64,000 bases of DNA. Source: Burkholderia sp. 9120 (GTDB taxonomy: Bacteria > Pseudomonadota > Gammaproteobacteria > Burkholderiales > Burkholderiaceae). The position numbers were made by a program, and so were the translations under genes. The notes beneath the pieces were generated by a model. The model saw only the letters and a program-made list of their open reading frames with translations, made no database searches and was not told where the DNA came from. Of the stretch, positions 26,104-34,906 are shown piece by piece. The stretch is from NCBI RefSeq assembly GCF_000745015.1, contig NZ_JQNA01000002.1, positions 558,001 through 622,000 of the forward strand, written 5' to 3'. The first letter of the stretch is position 1. Each line of letters opens with the position of its first letter.

Positions 26104-28053
26104 TCATGAAGCTTCTCCGAATAGACGAACCGCGCGCGCCCGCTTTACAAGCCATTGCGCGGCCCTCGACTGCCGCCAGCGGGAGCGCGTCGCACGCGCG
26201 TCGTGGGCTGGTTCGGTGTCGGTCCGCGCGATCCCGCTGAAGCTGTCGCGATAGAAATTCTCGAAGTACGACATCACGTTTTCCTGCGCGCTCGACGACA
26301 GGATCGCGTGATCGGTCCGCTCGCAAAACGCCGCGCGAACGTGATGAAAGCGCCGCAGCCGCGCACCGTGCGCGCCGAAGTGACATTCCAGTTCCTCGAC
26401 GCCTTCGTCGAGCACGCCGTACACGAGACGGGTCTCGGCGCCTTTGGCATCGACCGCGGCAATCAGGCGGTGCGCTTCGCGCGCGCCCAGTTCGATGCCG
26501 CTCACGCGTTCGAGCCGGTCGGCCAGTGTCGCGGCGACGCGAGCCGTGAAGCGCGCCGTCAGTTCGCGCGCCACCGGCAAGCCGCCCGACTGCCCCTTCA
26601 GCACGCGCAGCCATTTACGCGGCTGGCACATGGAGCGCAGATAGCTGCGCGTCGAGCCGAAGGTTGCGGGCGCAACCGCCGGCTTGCCTTGCTCGTCGCA
26701 GAGGTTGCGCCAGGTGAACTTCTGCAGATTGACCAGCACCGCGCCGGTCACGGCGGGTTCGCGCGCGGCGGCATGCAGGCCGATGTACGCGCCCGCGCAA
26801 ATGCCGAGCACCACCGCGCCGCAATGGCCTTGCGCGTTCAGCCAGCGGGCCGCGCACGCGGCATCGTCGACGCCTTCGGGCGCGTACAACGCGTCGAGGT
26901 TCAGGCCGTCGACGGAAGGCAGGCTGTCGCCCAGACCGCGAAGGTCGACCCGCAGCGAACTGATACCCTGTTGCGCGAGACGCCGTGCGAAACGCACGCC
27001 GAGCCGCGCATTGCCGATTCGCGATACGGCGCCTGTATTGAGTAGCAACGCGGCCGGCGCTGTAGCGCTCGCATGCGCTTCGCAGCGCGCAGCCGGCGCG
27101 CAGTAGATGCCGAACAATCTGCCGCCGTCGAGCCAGACCGGCGTCTCGACTACGTTCGGCGCGACGGGATGGCCGGCGAGGTGGTCCGTTGCGTGAGTGG
27201 CCACATGAGTGACTGAATGAACAGCAGCGTGGTTCTCATCGTCGCCGACGTTCACGTTCACGCGCGCGCTCGCCACCGCGTTACCGTCACGATCCGTCAG
27301 CCAGTTTTCAATCGATGCGAACGCCGCTTGCGGAAGCTCGCTGTCGAGCGATTCCAGCATGAACTTGCTGTATTCGTCGAACGGCTGCCGTTCGACTTCG
27401 AGACCTTGCTCGCGATAGTGCGTGACCAGCGCGTCGACGCGTCCGGCGTCCAGCGAATCGAGCACAAGAACGCGCGCGGCGGGCTGCTCCGCGTCGCGTC
27501 GCAAGTCGACGGCGCGCAGACTCTCCAGCGTGTCCTGATAGAGACGAAAACCGTAGGCCTCGACGAAGGCGTCGGTATCGGGTTCATGAACGCAATCCAT
27601 CGATGCCGGGATCGACAGCCACTGCCGGTAATGCGCGCGCAACTCACGCTGATAGTTCTTGCCGGACAGCACCGGCGCGAGCAGCACGAGGCCGTCCACG
27701 CCGCCGAGTTCCTGCGCCGCGAGCGCGGCCAGCGTGCCGCCCAGACGCAAGCCGCACAGGCTGACGCGCGCGACGCCGGTGGACTCGCGCAGCCACGCGA
27801 CGGCCTCCTTGATGCTGTCGATCCACGCGCGCCAACGGCCGGGTTCGCTCGCGTCGCCGGCCGAGTCGCCGGTGCCGGGATAGTCGAAGCGCAACACCGG
27901 CATGCCGCGTTCGGCGAGTCGCTCGGCCAGTCTGCGCAAACCGCGATACGTGCAGAGCGCGTCATAACCGAACGGAGAACACAACACCACGCCATGCGGC
28001 CCATTCGCCGGATGGAACCAACCGAACTGACCATCGAAGACTACTGGCCTCAC
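26104..28053 (-). CDS. Fused tandem alpha/beta hydrolase-fold protein
   Basis: A 649-residue protein with two alpha/beta hydrolase-like halves. Half 1 (about 1-260) has VLCSPFGYDAL and LRFDYPGTGDS, but the nucleophile elbow reads CGLRLGGTLA (about 100-109), with Arg where Ser is expected. Half 2 (about 305-600) has LRVDLRGLGDS and elbow GICAGA, with Cys419 in the nucleophile position. GLRLG-type elbows occur in exosortase-associated hydrolases. A basic tail (after RTDTEPAHD) follows. I chose GTG 28053 because GAGGAG lies 6 nt before it; the frame also offers TTG 28083. It is first in a unit with the methyltransferase gene. Confidence 0.83.
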   Translation of the reverse strand: MRPVVFDGQFGWFHPANGPHGVVLCSPFGYDALCTYRGLRRLAERLAERGMPVLRFDYPGTGDSAGDASEPGRWRAWIDSIKEAVAWLRESTGVARVSLCGLRLGGTLAALAAQELGGVDGLVLLAPVLSGKNYQRELRAHYRQWLSIPASMDCVHEPDTDAFVEAYGFRLYQDTLESLRAVDLRRDAEQPAARVLVLDSLDAGRVDALVTHYREQGLEVERQPFDEYSKFMLESLDSELPQAAFASIENWLTDRDGNAVASARVNVNVGDDENHAAVHSVTHVATHATDHLAGHPVAPNVVETPVWLDGGRLFGIYCAPAARCEAHASATAPAALLLNTGAVSRIGNARLGVRFARRLAQQGISSLRVDLRGLGDSLPSVDGLNLDALYAPEGVDDAACAARWLNAQGHCGAVVLGICAGAYIGLHAAAREPAVTGAVLVNLQKFTWRNLCDEQGKPAVAPATFGSTRSYLRSMCQPRKWLRVLKGQSGGLPVARELTARFTARVAATLADRLERVSGIELGAREAHRLIAAVDAKGAETRLVYGVLDEGVEELECHFGAHGARLRRFHHVRAAFCERTDHAILSSSAQENVMSYFENFYRDSFSGIARTDTEPAHDARATRSRWRQSRAAQWLVKRARAVRLFGEAS

Positions 28054-28215
28054 GCTTCGCTCCTCACTGTGCTTACCTTTCAAGCATTACAACAAACCTC
28101 ATACCTATCCTCTGTACGCCTTGCCACATAGCCCCTGCTACTTCGAGGCGCGGGCGGCACGGATAGCGTTGTTGTGCGAAAGACGAGCTGCAATGAAACG
28201 ATGCAAAAAATAGAT

Positions 28216-29193
28216 TCAGCCGCCGTGCGGCGTACGCAGCGCGAACGTCGAACGGGCCGCTAGCAACACGTGATAGAAAAACCGCGCGCGCAGTCTGTCG
28301 CGCATCGGGTAATGCTTCGATAGCAGCACACGCCACGCGTTGGCCGGTTCGCCGGCTCGCGCATACGCGGACGCGGCGCGCGGCGCGACCCGGCGTAACG
28401 CGTCGTCGCGGGCGGCCTGCGCCGCGGCCGGCACGCGGCTCGCGCGCAGTTGCGCGAACGCGTGCATGGCAGGCAACGCATGGGTCGAAATGGACTGCGC
28501 CGTTTCGCGCGAGATCGACACGAATTCGTCCACGAAACAGATCGCGGCGGCGTCGACGCTCAGGCGCAGACCGAAATCGAAATCGCACGCCTCGCCCACT
28601 TCCGCCACCGTGCGATAGCCGATCCGGCGCGCCGTTAGGGTATCGACGAGGTAGCCGTTGTTCGGGAACATCTGGTCGATGCCGGCCAACGCGGGCACGG
28701 GCAGCCGGCCGGCGCGTTCCGGCACGCGCCGGTAGTCGACGTTCAGCCGTTCGGTGGCTTGCGGGCGCGGCGTGCCGTCGTCGGCGATCACACGCTGTTT
28801 GCCGAACGCGGCGGTCAATGCCGGGTAGCGCTGCCAGCACGCGTCCAGACAGGCCAATGCGCCTGGCTCGAGCAGATCGTCGTCGTGCAGCAGCACGAGC
28901 CTGGCGCCCTGCGCGCGTGCGAATAGCCGGTTGACGTTGGCCGCCTGGCCGAGCCGCGGCGTATTGCGTTCGTAGCGGATAGGCCGTGTGCTGCGCGAAC
29001 GGCAGCGTTCCACGACGTCGTGCGCGCGATCGTCGGCCGAGTCGTCGCCAATGACGATTTCGAATTCGCCGTAGGTTTGCGCGAGACAACTGTCGATGGC
29101 CTGTTCGAGCAACGCAGGCCGGTTGCAGGTGGGAACGCATAGGGAGATCAACCGTGCGTTCAATCCACTCCCGCCGCTCTCGCCCTGCTTCAT
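28216..29193 (-). CDS. Glycosyltransferase family 2
   Basis: A 325-residue GT-A fold transferase. LISLCVPTCNRPALLEQAID is followed by EIVIGDDSADD and the metal-binding LLHDDDLLEPGALA. The C-terminal half is helical and lacks a membrane anchor. ATG 29193 was chosen; a TTG two codons earlier is possible. The gene sits 162 bp upstream of the hydrolase/methyltransferase pair, divergent from the flippase gene. It probably adds a sugar to the EPS repeat unit. Confidence 0.9.
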   Translation of the reverse strand: MKQGESGGSGLNARLISLCVPTCNRPALLEQAIDSCLAQTYGEFEIVIGDDSADDRAHDVVERCRSRSTRPIRYERNTPRLGQAANVNRLFARAQGARLVLLHDDDLLEPGALACLDACWQRYPALTAAFGKQRVIADDGTPRPQATERLNVDYRRVPERAGRLPVPALAGIDQMFPNNGYLVDTLTARRIGYRTVAEVGEACDFDFGLRLSVDAAAICFVDEFVSISRETAQSISTHALPAMHAFAQLRASRVPAAAQAARDDALRRVAPRAASAYARAGEPANAWRVLLSKHYPMRDRLRARFFYHVLLAARSTFALRTPHGG

Positions 29194-29469
29194 GGTCAAG
29201 CCCCGTTAAATAGCGGCACTGGGTGCCGATGCCGAGGGTGCCGAGGGTGTCGAAACGGCCCGGCCCTCTGTTGGCTACTCATTTAACCCTGGCGGATCGC
29301 AACTATCTGTACGGCCACCCACACAGGCACACGGGGCACCAGGGCACTATTCGAGGCTGCGACGGGCCGACGCCAACGTGCCACGCATGCCGCAGGGTGC
29401 GGCCGCGAACCGACGGCGTCCGGGACGCACCCCACCATTGAAGGACTTCAGCCGCCGGACAAGCGCACC

Positions 29470-30927
29470 ATGGAAAGAAGTATCGTCAGGAACATCTTCA
29501 TCAACTTCGCGGGAGCGATCGCACCGACCTTCGTTTCCCTGGTGACCGTGCCGGCGTACATCCACCTGATGGGCGTGGAGCGCTACGGGGTCATCAATCT
29601 GGTGTGGGCGCTGATCGGCTACTTCAGCGTGCTCGATCTCGGCACGAGTCTCGCGACGGAAAATCAGATCTCCAAGGCGCGCGCCGCCAACGACGATTCG
29701 ATCGAGCGGATCTTCTGGAGCGCGTGGTTCATGAACCTGGGCACCGGCATTGTCGGCGGCCTGCTGATTTATCTCGGCACGTTCATTTACATCACGCACG
29801 GCGTAAAAATCGAACCCGAGTTTCAACGCGAAGTGATGGCGAGTTTGCCGTGGATTGCGGTGGCCGTGCCGATCGCGAACGTCTCGTGGGTGTTTGCCGG
29901 CGCGATCAACGGCGTGGAGCGTTTCACCAGTTTCAACATCAACCAGACGATCGGGACCGCGCTGTTTCAACTGCTGCCGCTGGCGGCGATTTTCTGTTTT
30001 TCGCCGTCGCTGGCGGTCGTGATACCGGCGGCCGTGCTGGCGCGTTTGATTGCCGGCGTGATGCTCGGCGCGGCCGCGTTTCGCGCCATCGGGATTCGAC
30101 GTGTGCGGATGCCGCAATGGCGCGTGATGGCGGAGCTGTTTCGTTATGGCCGCTGGATGCTGCTGTTTTCCGGCGCCAACATGATTGCATCGACGCTCGA
30201 TCGGGTGCTGGTGGGCGCGTTGCTCGGCGCGCGCTTCGTGACTTACTACGCGACGCCGCAGAACCTCATTACGCGTCTGAATCTGCTGCCGGTTGCGATG
30301 GTGCGCACGTTGTTTCCGCGACTCTCGGCGGTGTCGCGCGCGGATGCGGATGCGCTCGCGCACCGGGCGCTCGCATTTCTGAACGGCGCGTTCACGCCTT
30401 GCGTGATCGTCGCGTTGTTCGCGCTGAAACCGTTTTTGATGCTGTGGCTCGGGCCAACGGTGGCGGCTGCGGCGCCGGTTGCGAGTGTGCTTGTGCTGGG
30501 GGTGTGGCTGAGTGGGCAGTCGGGCATTCTGGGGATTCTGATCCAGGCGCAGACTAGTCCGGCAGCTATTGCCGGGGTGAGCTGGATCGAACTACCGGTG
30601 TTCGCCGGCGCGCTGTGGTGCGGGATTCACTGGTTCGGGATCATGGGCGCGGCGGCTGTCGTGGTGCTGAAGAGCTTCTTCGACTATGCGGTGTTGCTGG
30701 TGTTTTCGCGGCTGCATGTGTGGTCCATTGTGCGCAATATGCTGGCTCATCTGATGTTCCTGCTTGTGGCGCTCGCGTTGGCCGAGACGATTAGCGCGCT
30801 GCCGGTGAGTATTCTGGCGGCGCTCGCGCTAGCGGCGGCGAATCTGGGGTTGTCGTTGCATGGGTCGAGTGAATTGCGTGGAGTGGTTTATAAGGTTTGG
30901 GCGCGGGTGACGTTGTCGATGAGTTAG
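29470..30927 (+). CDS. Wzx-type oligosaccharide flippase
   Basis: A 485-residue MOP-superfamily membrane protein with 12-14 hydrophobic segments. It starts with the classic flippase N-terminus VRNIFINFAGAIAPTFVSLV, VPAYIHLMGVERYGVINLVW. SANMI-type segment GANMIASTLDRVLVGALLG follows. It moves undecaprenyl-linked repeat units across the inner membrane. Codon use drifts towards GTG/TTG-rich in the last third. It converges on the Imm52 gene with a 41-bp gap. Confidence 0.93.
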   Translation: MERSIVRNIFINFAGAIAPTFVSLVTVPAYIHLMGVERYGVINLVWALIGYFSVLDLGTSLATENQISKARAANDDSIERIFWSAWFMNLGTGIVGGLLIYLGTFIYITHGVKIEPEFQREVMASLPWIAVAVPIANVSWVFAGAINGVERFTSFNINQTIGTALFQLLPLAAIFCFSPSLAVVIPAAVLARLIAGVMLGAAAFRAIGIRRVRMPQWRVMAELFRYGRWMLLFSGANMIASTLDRVLVGALLGARFVTYYATPQNLITRLNLLPVAMVRTLFPRLSAVSRADADALAHRALAFLNGAFTPCVIVALFALKPFLMLWLGPTVAAAAPVASVLVLGVWLSGQSGILGILIQAQTSPAAIAGVSWIELPVFAGALWCGIHWFGIMGAAAVVVLKSFFDYAVLLVFSRLHVWSIVRNMLAHLMFLLVALALAETISALPVSILAALALAAANLGLSLHGSSELRGVVYKVWARVTLSMS

Positions 30928-30968
30928 TTTGTTTTTTCTGTGAGCGGACTGGTCGGCTGCCGTCTGGT

Positions 30969-31697
30969 TCAAAGGTCCGCGTAGCGAGGTAGCAGATCCT
31001 GATCGACGAGGCGGATCTCGATGCGGTTGGCGATTTCGATGTGCTCGGGGTTGTCTATCGACAAGACGGCGTCGGTTACGCTTACGATGATCGTGCCGGT
31101 CTGGTTCTTGCCATGCTCAGGGACAGGAATTAGCGCGCGAGCTTCCGGCACCTGTTGTGCGGTGATGACCTTCGGCAGATAGAGCATCCAGCCGACGCCG
31201 GGTTTGTCGTCGAAGACGCGTTTTTCAAAATAGCCCTTTGGAGACACTCCCACGTATGCAGGATTAAATTCCTGCACAGTACACGTGACGATGCTGGCGA
31301 CAGTCGTAAGCTCGGCCAGCGCATACTCTCCAAGCATCTCGACAACGAACAGATTCAACGCACCTGGGCGTCCCACGTGACACATCATACTGACCCCGGA
31401 TGCCGCCGCGTCGCTCCCGTCCCAGATCGACACATAAGTCCGATTGGGTGAGTTCTGGAATTCTTCTTTTAGAACAGCAAGAGCGCCCGGTGACGCCCCA
31501 CCTTCGTCGAACGCTGGGTACAGGCCGGCATCAGCCCGCGAGTTTCCTTTCAGACGCCATGTGTTCTTCTGAACATCGCCACGCTTCTGCGCTATCGAAT
31601 CAATGATCGAACCGAGCCGGTTTAGTACCTCCACGAAGTCAAGCGGTGACAGCGTCAGGTCCCGAAACTGCGCATTGATTTTCACGTGTTTCCTCAT
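30969..31697 (-). CDS. Imm52 family immunity protein
   Basis: A 242-residue cytosolic protein starting MRKHVKINAQFRDLTLSPLDF, with TWRLKGNSRADAGLYPAFDE, YVSIWDGSDAAASGVSMMCH and the end DNPEHIEIANRIEIRLVDQD. These are features I associate with Imm52, which is known to pair with Tox-REase-5 nuclease toxins, exactly its upstream neighbour here. The start overlaps the toxin stop by 4 bp (ATGA), the expected tight coupling of toxin and immunity. Confidence 0.85.
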   Translation of the reverse strand: MRKHVKINAQFRDLTLSPLDFVEVLNRLGSIIDSIAQKRGDVQKNTWRLKGNSRADAGLYPAFDEGGASPGALAVLKEEFQNSPNRTYVSIWDGSDAAASGVSMMCHVGRPGALNLFVVEMLGEYALAELTTVASIVTCTVQEFNPAYVGVSPKGYFEKRVFDDKPGVGWMLYLPKVITAQQVPEARALIPVPEHGKNQTGTIIVSVTDAVLSIDNPEHIEIANRIEIRLVDQDLLPRYADL

Positions 31698-32290
31698 GAC
31701 ACGACAACTGATGGAACGCCATACTGAGTCAATACTTCAAGCATTTTTTGCCGCGTTTTAGGCCCTTGGAAGTACCACATCAGCCGGGCTGGCGGGTTCT
31801 CTGCCACGACTTCGCTCTGCGCCATGATCATTGCCGCCATATCGTCAAATCCCTTAAAAGACCTTACTGCCCAAGGCTGATCGACGAACTGGTCGTAATT
31901 GCCTTTAGCTTCCTGCAACTGGCATTCGGCAGGCCTGAAACCGTCGAAATCAATTTTCGACCAGTGCCATTCCTCGCTCCATCCTTCCGCGACGTTATAC
32001 GGCCGGCCCGTAATACGGCCTTGATATTCTCGCGGTGCCGCATTCATGTAGTGCGATCGTCTGAGTGCAAGCCCTGCTTGTTCCGGCGGACATTTTTTGC
32101 AGCTCTCGCCAGTACGCGGGAGCGTTCGCACCGCAGGCGTGGCCTTGCTGTCCTCTTTCGACTTGTCACCCGACACGCTACCTGTCGCTGCCGTTGCCGC
32201 GCCACCCAATAAAGCTCTGCCAGCGCTCAACAAAACCGGCCCAAACTCCGCGACGGCGCTCTCCAGCAACGGCGCCAGTATCGTCCCCAT
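31694..32290 (-). CDS. Tox-REase-5 (restriction-endonuclease-fold) toxin, probable T6SS DNase effector
   Basis: A 198-residue protein. The N-terminal 40 residues are hydrophobic (TILAPLLESAVAEFGPVLLS, AGRALLGGAATAATGSV), as in many T6SS cargo toxins. After a Lys/Ser linker, the toxin domain begins with CKKCPPEQAG and continues SEEWHWSKIDFDGFRPAE to the nuclease core CQLQEAKGNYDQF. Asp114 or Asp116 and Glu127-x-Lys129 form the PD-(D/E)xK-type site. ATG 32290 has GGGAGG 9 nt upstream, so the 113-bp overlap with the upstream gene looks real. Confidence 0.86.
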   Translation of the reverse strand: MGTILAPLLESAVAEFGPVLLSAGRALLGGAATAATGSVSGDKSKEDSKATPAVRTLPRTGESCKKCPPEQAGLALRRSHYMNAAPREYQGRITGRPYNVAEGWSEEWHWSKIDFDGFRPAECQLQEAKGNYDQFVDQPWAVRSFKGFDDMAAMIMAQSEVVAENPPARLMWYFQGPKTRQKMLEVLTQYGVPSVVVS

Positions 32291-32654
32291 ACGTCAACCC
32301 TCCCACAAACTCAGGATGTTCAATTCGCCAGCGCAACACACACAGAAAATCATGAAACCGCGCGTCGGCCGAGCTAGCCGAGTTAGCCGAACGCTTGATC
32401 CAGCCACGCATCGCAGGCTTCTCATAGAAACCGGGCGAGTAAGCTTCGAGTCGCAGAAACTCGACGAGATGGGCATCTTCCCGAATACCGATTCCTCGCG
32501 CGACATTAAACGCACGCCACAACCGCGTCCAAAGAAAAACGGCATCCACCAGTTCCGGCTCTTCGCTTATCAGATCCTGCCGCACCCGCTCGACAAAACC
32601 TTTAGCGTCGATATCGGCAAGCGCCGCGACCTGTTCCGAAGTCAACTCAATCAT
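32178..32654 (-). CDS. Unknown protein in T6SS cassette, 158 aa
   Basis: A soluble protein starting MIELTSEQVAALADIDAKGF with a helical, Trp/Arg-rich body (VDAVFLWTRLWRAFNVARGI, GIREDAHLVEFLRLEAYSPG). It starts 8 bp inside the end of the DUF4123 gene, and its last 38 codons overlap the toxin gene in another frame. Similar unnamed proteins sit beside DUF4123 genes in T6SS cargo loci. A second adaptor or a loading partner is the best guess; no domain is recognised. Confidence 0.72.
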   Translation of the reverse strand: MIELTSEQVAALADIDAKGFVERVRQDLISEEPELVDAVFLWTRLWRAFNVARGIGIREDAHLVEFLRLEAYSPGFYEKPAMRGWIKRSANSASSADARFHDFLCVLRWRIEHPEFVGGLTYGDDTGAVAGERRRGVWAGFVERWQSFIGWRGNGSDR

Positions 32655-33150
32655 CCGGATGCACCCTGATCAGTTCGCCATTGATCTGCACCAACCAGTC
32701 GAAGGCCGGCACAAAAAACGCCGCACGTTGCGACGACGACAACACCCGCGCGATATCGCCCAAAACGCGAGCGTCATAGAAACGCAATAGCGCCGTGCCA
32801 CCGTTCGGCATCCGCACGTCCAATCGCTCGCGCAATTCCCGCGTGAGCGATCGAAACTGATACGCCGTAGTGAGCCACGACACACCCGAAGCCCCCGCCG
32901 CAAGCTCCAGCAGTTCGTGCCGTATCGCCATCGAAGCATCTTCGAAATCGATCAGCCACGGCCCCGCATCGGCGAGAGAAGCGTCCGGCGTCTCATCGAA
33001 TAAAGCAATCGCGGCGGAACTCCGTTCAAGCGTGGCCGCGCCGAACGCGTCGCCATAAAGCAGGCCGTCAATGAGTGCGTAGAGCCGAACCGGCAACGAG
33101 GTCTGTAGCCGACGCTGCGTCAGATAACTTTCGAGTGTCGACACCGGCAT
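32647..33150 (-). CDS. DUF4123 domain protein (T6SS effector adaptor/chaperone)
   Basis: A 167-residue protein with the DUF4123 pattern: LPVRLYALIDGLLYGDAFGA near the start, GPWLIDFEDA, GVSWLTTAYQFRSLTRELRE, ALLRFYDARVLGDIARVLSS and a Trp-rich end. DUF4123 (Tap/Tec) proteins load specific effectors onto VgrG or PAAR. It lies 3 bp downstream of the PAAR gene and overlaps the unknown gene by 8 bp, a compact cargo operon. Confidence 0.9.
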   Translation of the reverse strand: MPVSTLESYLTQRRLQTSLPVRLYALIDGLLYGDAFGAATLERSSAAIALFDETPDASLADAGPWLIDFEDASMAIRHELLELAAGASGVSWLTTAYQFRSLTRELRERLDVRMPNGGTALLRFYDARVLGDIARVLSSSQRAAFFVPAFDWLVQINGELIRVHPDD

Positions 33151-33153
33151 GCC

Positions 33154-33579
33154 CTACCCTCGCATCACGGTCGTCGCACCGCTTTCGGTAGCGGCTCTCA
33201 GGCATTCGACGCAAAGCGTCGGCGCAGAGCCGAACGATTGAACATCGGCCGATCGAGCATCGTCAGCGTCACCGCCGCCTCGATAAGCATCAACCTCACC
33301 GCTATCTTCGATTGTCATTCGGGACTGAGACGAGATCAGCACCGCGCCGCAAGTGGTGCGCATGCCATCAACCGCCGTATCGCGCCCATGCATCCGATGC
33401 GAAAAACGACGCCCGAGCAAATTGTCCGAGATCGCAAACACACCTTTGCAAAGCGGACAGAGCACCTTGTGTCCGACGCCCGCTATTGCTCGTCCGTCGA
33501 TCCTTGATTTGTCGTTACCTTCGAGTACACGACCGCCGTGTGACGTCGTGTCACCCTCGCGAATGATGGCGCGTTTCAC
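33154..33579 (-). CDS. PAAR domain protein (T6SS spike tip)
   Basis: The 141-residue product starts (V)VKRAIIREGDTTSHGGRVLE, the standard PAAR opening, then DGRAIAGVGHKVLCPLCKGVF and DTAVDGMRTTCGAVLISSQS. His and Cys residues there are the likely zinc ligands. The C-terminal tail is rich in Gly/Asp/Ser and ends with a CVECLRAA segment. I chose GTG 33579, which has GAAGGAAA about 8 nt upstream. An ATG at 33624 would add 15 residues not typical of PAAR. It is the first gene of the five-gene cassette. Confidence 0.9.
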   Translation of the reverse strand: MKRAIIREGDTTSHGGRVLEGNDKSRIDGRAIAGVGHKVLCPLCKGVFAISDNLLGRRFSHRMHGRDTAVDGMRTTCGAVLISSQSRMTIEDSGEVDAYRGGGDADDARSADVQSFGSAPTLCVECLRAATESGATTVMRG

Positions 33580-33632
33580 CACTGATTTTCCTTCGTTCGT
33601 CAAACAGGCGACGAAGGATTTCATAACGCAAA

Positions 33633-33672
33633 CGGCCGCGCTACCTGCCTGGACTAGCAGGTAGCGCGGCCG
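33633..33672 (-). terminator. Strong hairpin ending the EPS block B operon
   Basis: A 16-bp perfect stem (33633-33648 with 33657-33672) with an 8-nt loop. On the minus strand it is followed by TTTGCGTTAT. It lies between the last EPS gene (stop at 33785) and the T6SS cassette (start 33579), so it should insulate the two. Confidence 0.75.
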
Positions 33673-33712
33673 TCTAGACCCGCTCCGTCTCAAACAAGAA
33701 ACGCACACTTCA

Positions 33713-33730
33713 GAACAAACAAGATTGTTC
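33713..33730. promoter_or_regulatory. Dyad GAACAA-N6-TTGTTC upstream of the PAAR cassette
   Basis: A perfect 6-bp inverted repeat with a 6-bp spacer, about 135 bp upstream of the PAAR start. It may be an operator or a weak terminator; the role is undetermined. Confidence 0.35.
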
Positions 33731-33784
33731 AGTAATCCGTCTCACCAACACTCATAGCGCGTCTCTTTTCGAGCTAATTTTTAC

Positions 33785-34906
33785 TCAAGACTTCTCAGGC
33801 ACCGCGAGATTGGAAGTCACCATCGTCGCAAACCGACGCGGCTGGCAACTGGCCAACGTCCGTTCATAGATCGCGAGATAGCCGTCGCTCACCTGCTGCA
33901 CGCCGAATTTGTCGAGATTGAGCGGCGCTCGCGCGCACAACGTGGCGTGCGCATCGGCATCCGTCAACAAATGTCCGAGCGCGTCGGCCAGCGCAGCCGG
34001 ATCGAGCACCGGCACCAGCACACCAGCCTCACCGCCATCGAGCATTTCCGGAATGCCTCCCACCCGGGTCGCCACAATCGCGCGCCCCGTCTCACGCGCT
34101 TCGCACAGCACGAGCCCCGCCGCCTCATAGTGCGAGGCCAGCACGAACACATCGGCCTGCGCGAGATACCCGCGCGGATCGGCCACGAAACCTTCAAAGC
34201 GCGTTTGCTCCGCGACACCCAACGTCACCGCGAGCGCTTCCATGGCCGCGCGATCGGGCCCATCGCCGACGAGATACAGCATCGCGTCCGGCACGCGTCG
34301 GCGCAACAGCGCGAACGCATTCAGCAAATCGCCGATGCCCTTGCGCTCATACATTCCCGACACCGTGACGATGCACGGATGCGCCAACTGCGGCGTCGAC
34401 GCCACCGGCGTCCCGGTAAGCCGTGGCGTGCCGATCGTGCCGTTGCGCACGACGCTCAGCCGCTCACGCGGAATGCCGCGCCGCGCCATCGCGACGGCTA
34501 CCGCATCGCTGACCGCCACCACGTGATCGCCGACGCCCATCAGCGAAGCCGTGCGCTGAAACTCGTTATGCACTGTCGTGACCAGCACGAAGCGCCGGCT
34601 GAACGCGCTAAAACGTGCGATCAACGCGCCGGTCATCATGTGCGCATGCACGACGTCGGGATCGAACTGCGCGACCAGCCGCCTGAAAGCAGCCACCATC
34701 GCCGGCACACGGGACGGCTTGGGCGACTGCGGCAGCAGCACGTGACGCACGCCGTGCCGCGCCAGCAGTTCCTCGAAACCGCCGCCCGCCGAGGCTACGA
34801 TCACCTCGTGCCCGGCGCGCGCCTGCAGACACGCAAGGTCGATCATCACGTTGACGATGCCATTGCCGATACAGCGCGCGTGATTGGCGAGATGGATGAT
34901 TTTCAT
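33785..34906 (-). CDS. Glycosyltransferase family 4 (EPS)
   Basis: A 373-residue GT-B retaining transferase. The N-terminal domain starts MKIIHLANHARCIGNGIVNV; the C-terminal nucleotide-sugar domain has VSGMYERKGIGDLLNAFALL, YLVGDGPDR and the E-x7-E motif HYEAAGLVLCEARETGRAIV. ATG 34906 overlaps the upstream stop (ATGA). It is the last gene of block B. It probably adds one sugar of the repeat unit. Confidence 0.93.
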   Translation of the reverse strand: MKIIHLANHARCIGNGIVNVMIDLACLQARAGHEVIVASAGGGFEELLARHGVRHVLLPQSPKPSRVPAMVAAFRRLVAQFDPDVVHAHMMTGALIARFSAFSRRFVLVTTVHNEFQRTASLMGVGDHVVAVSDAVAVAMARRGIPRERLSVVRNGTIGTPRLTGTPVASTPQLAHPCIVTVSGMYERKGIGDLLNAFALLRRRVPDAMLYLVGDGPDRAAMEALAVTLGVAEQTRFEGFVADPRGYLAQADVFVLASHYEAAGLVLCEARETGRAIVATRVGGIPEMLDGGEAGVLVPVLDPAALADALGHLLTDADAHATLCARAPLNLDKFGVQQVSDGYLAIYERTLASCQPRRFATMVTSNLAVPEKS

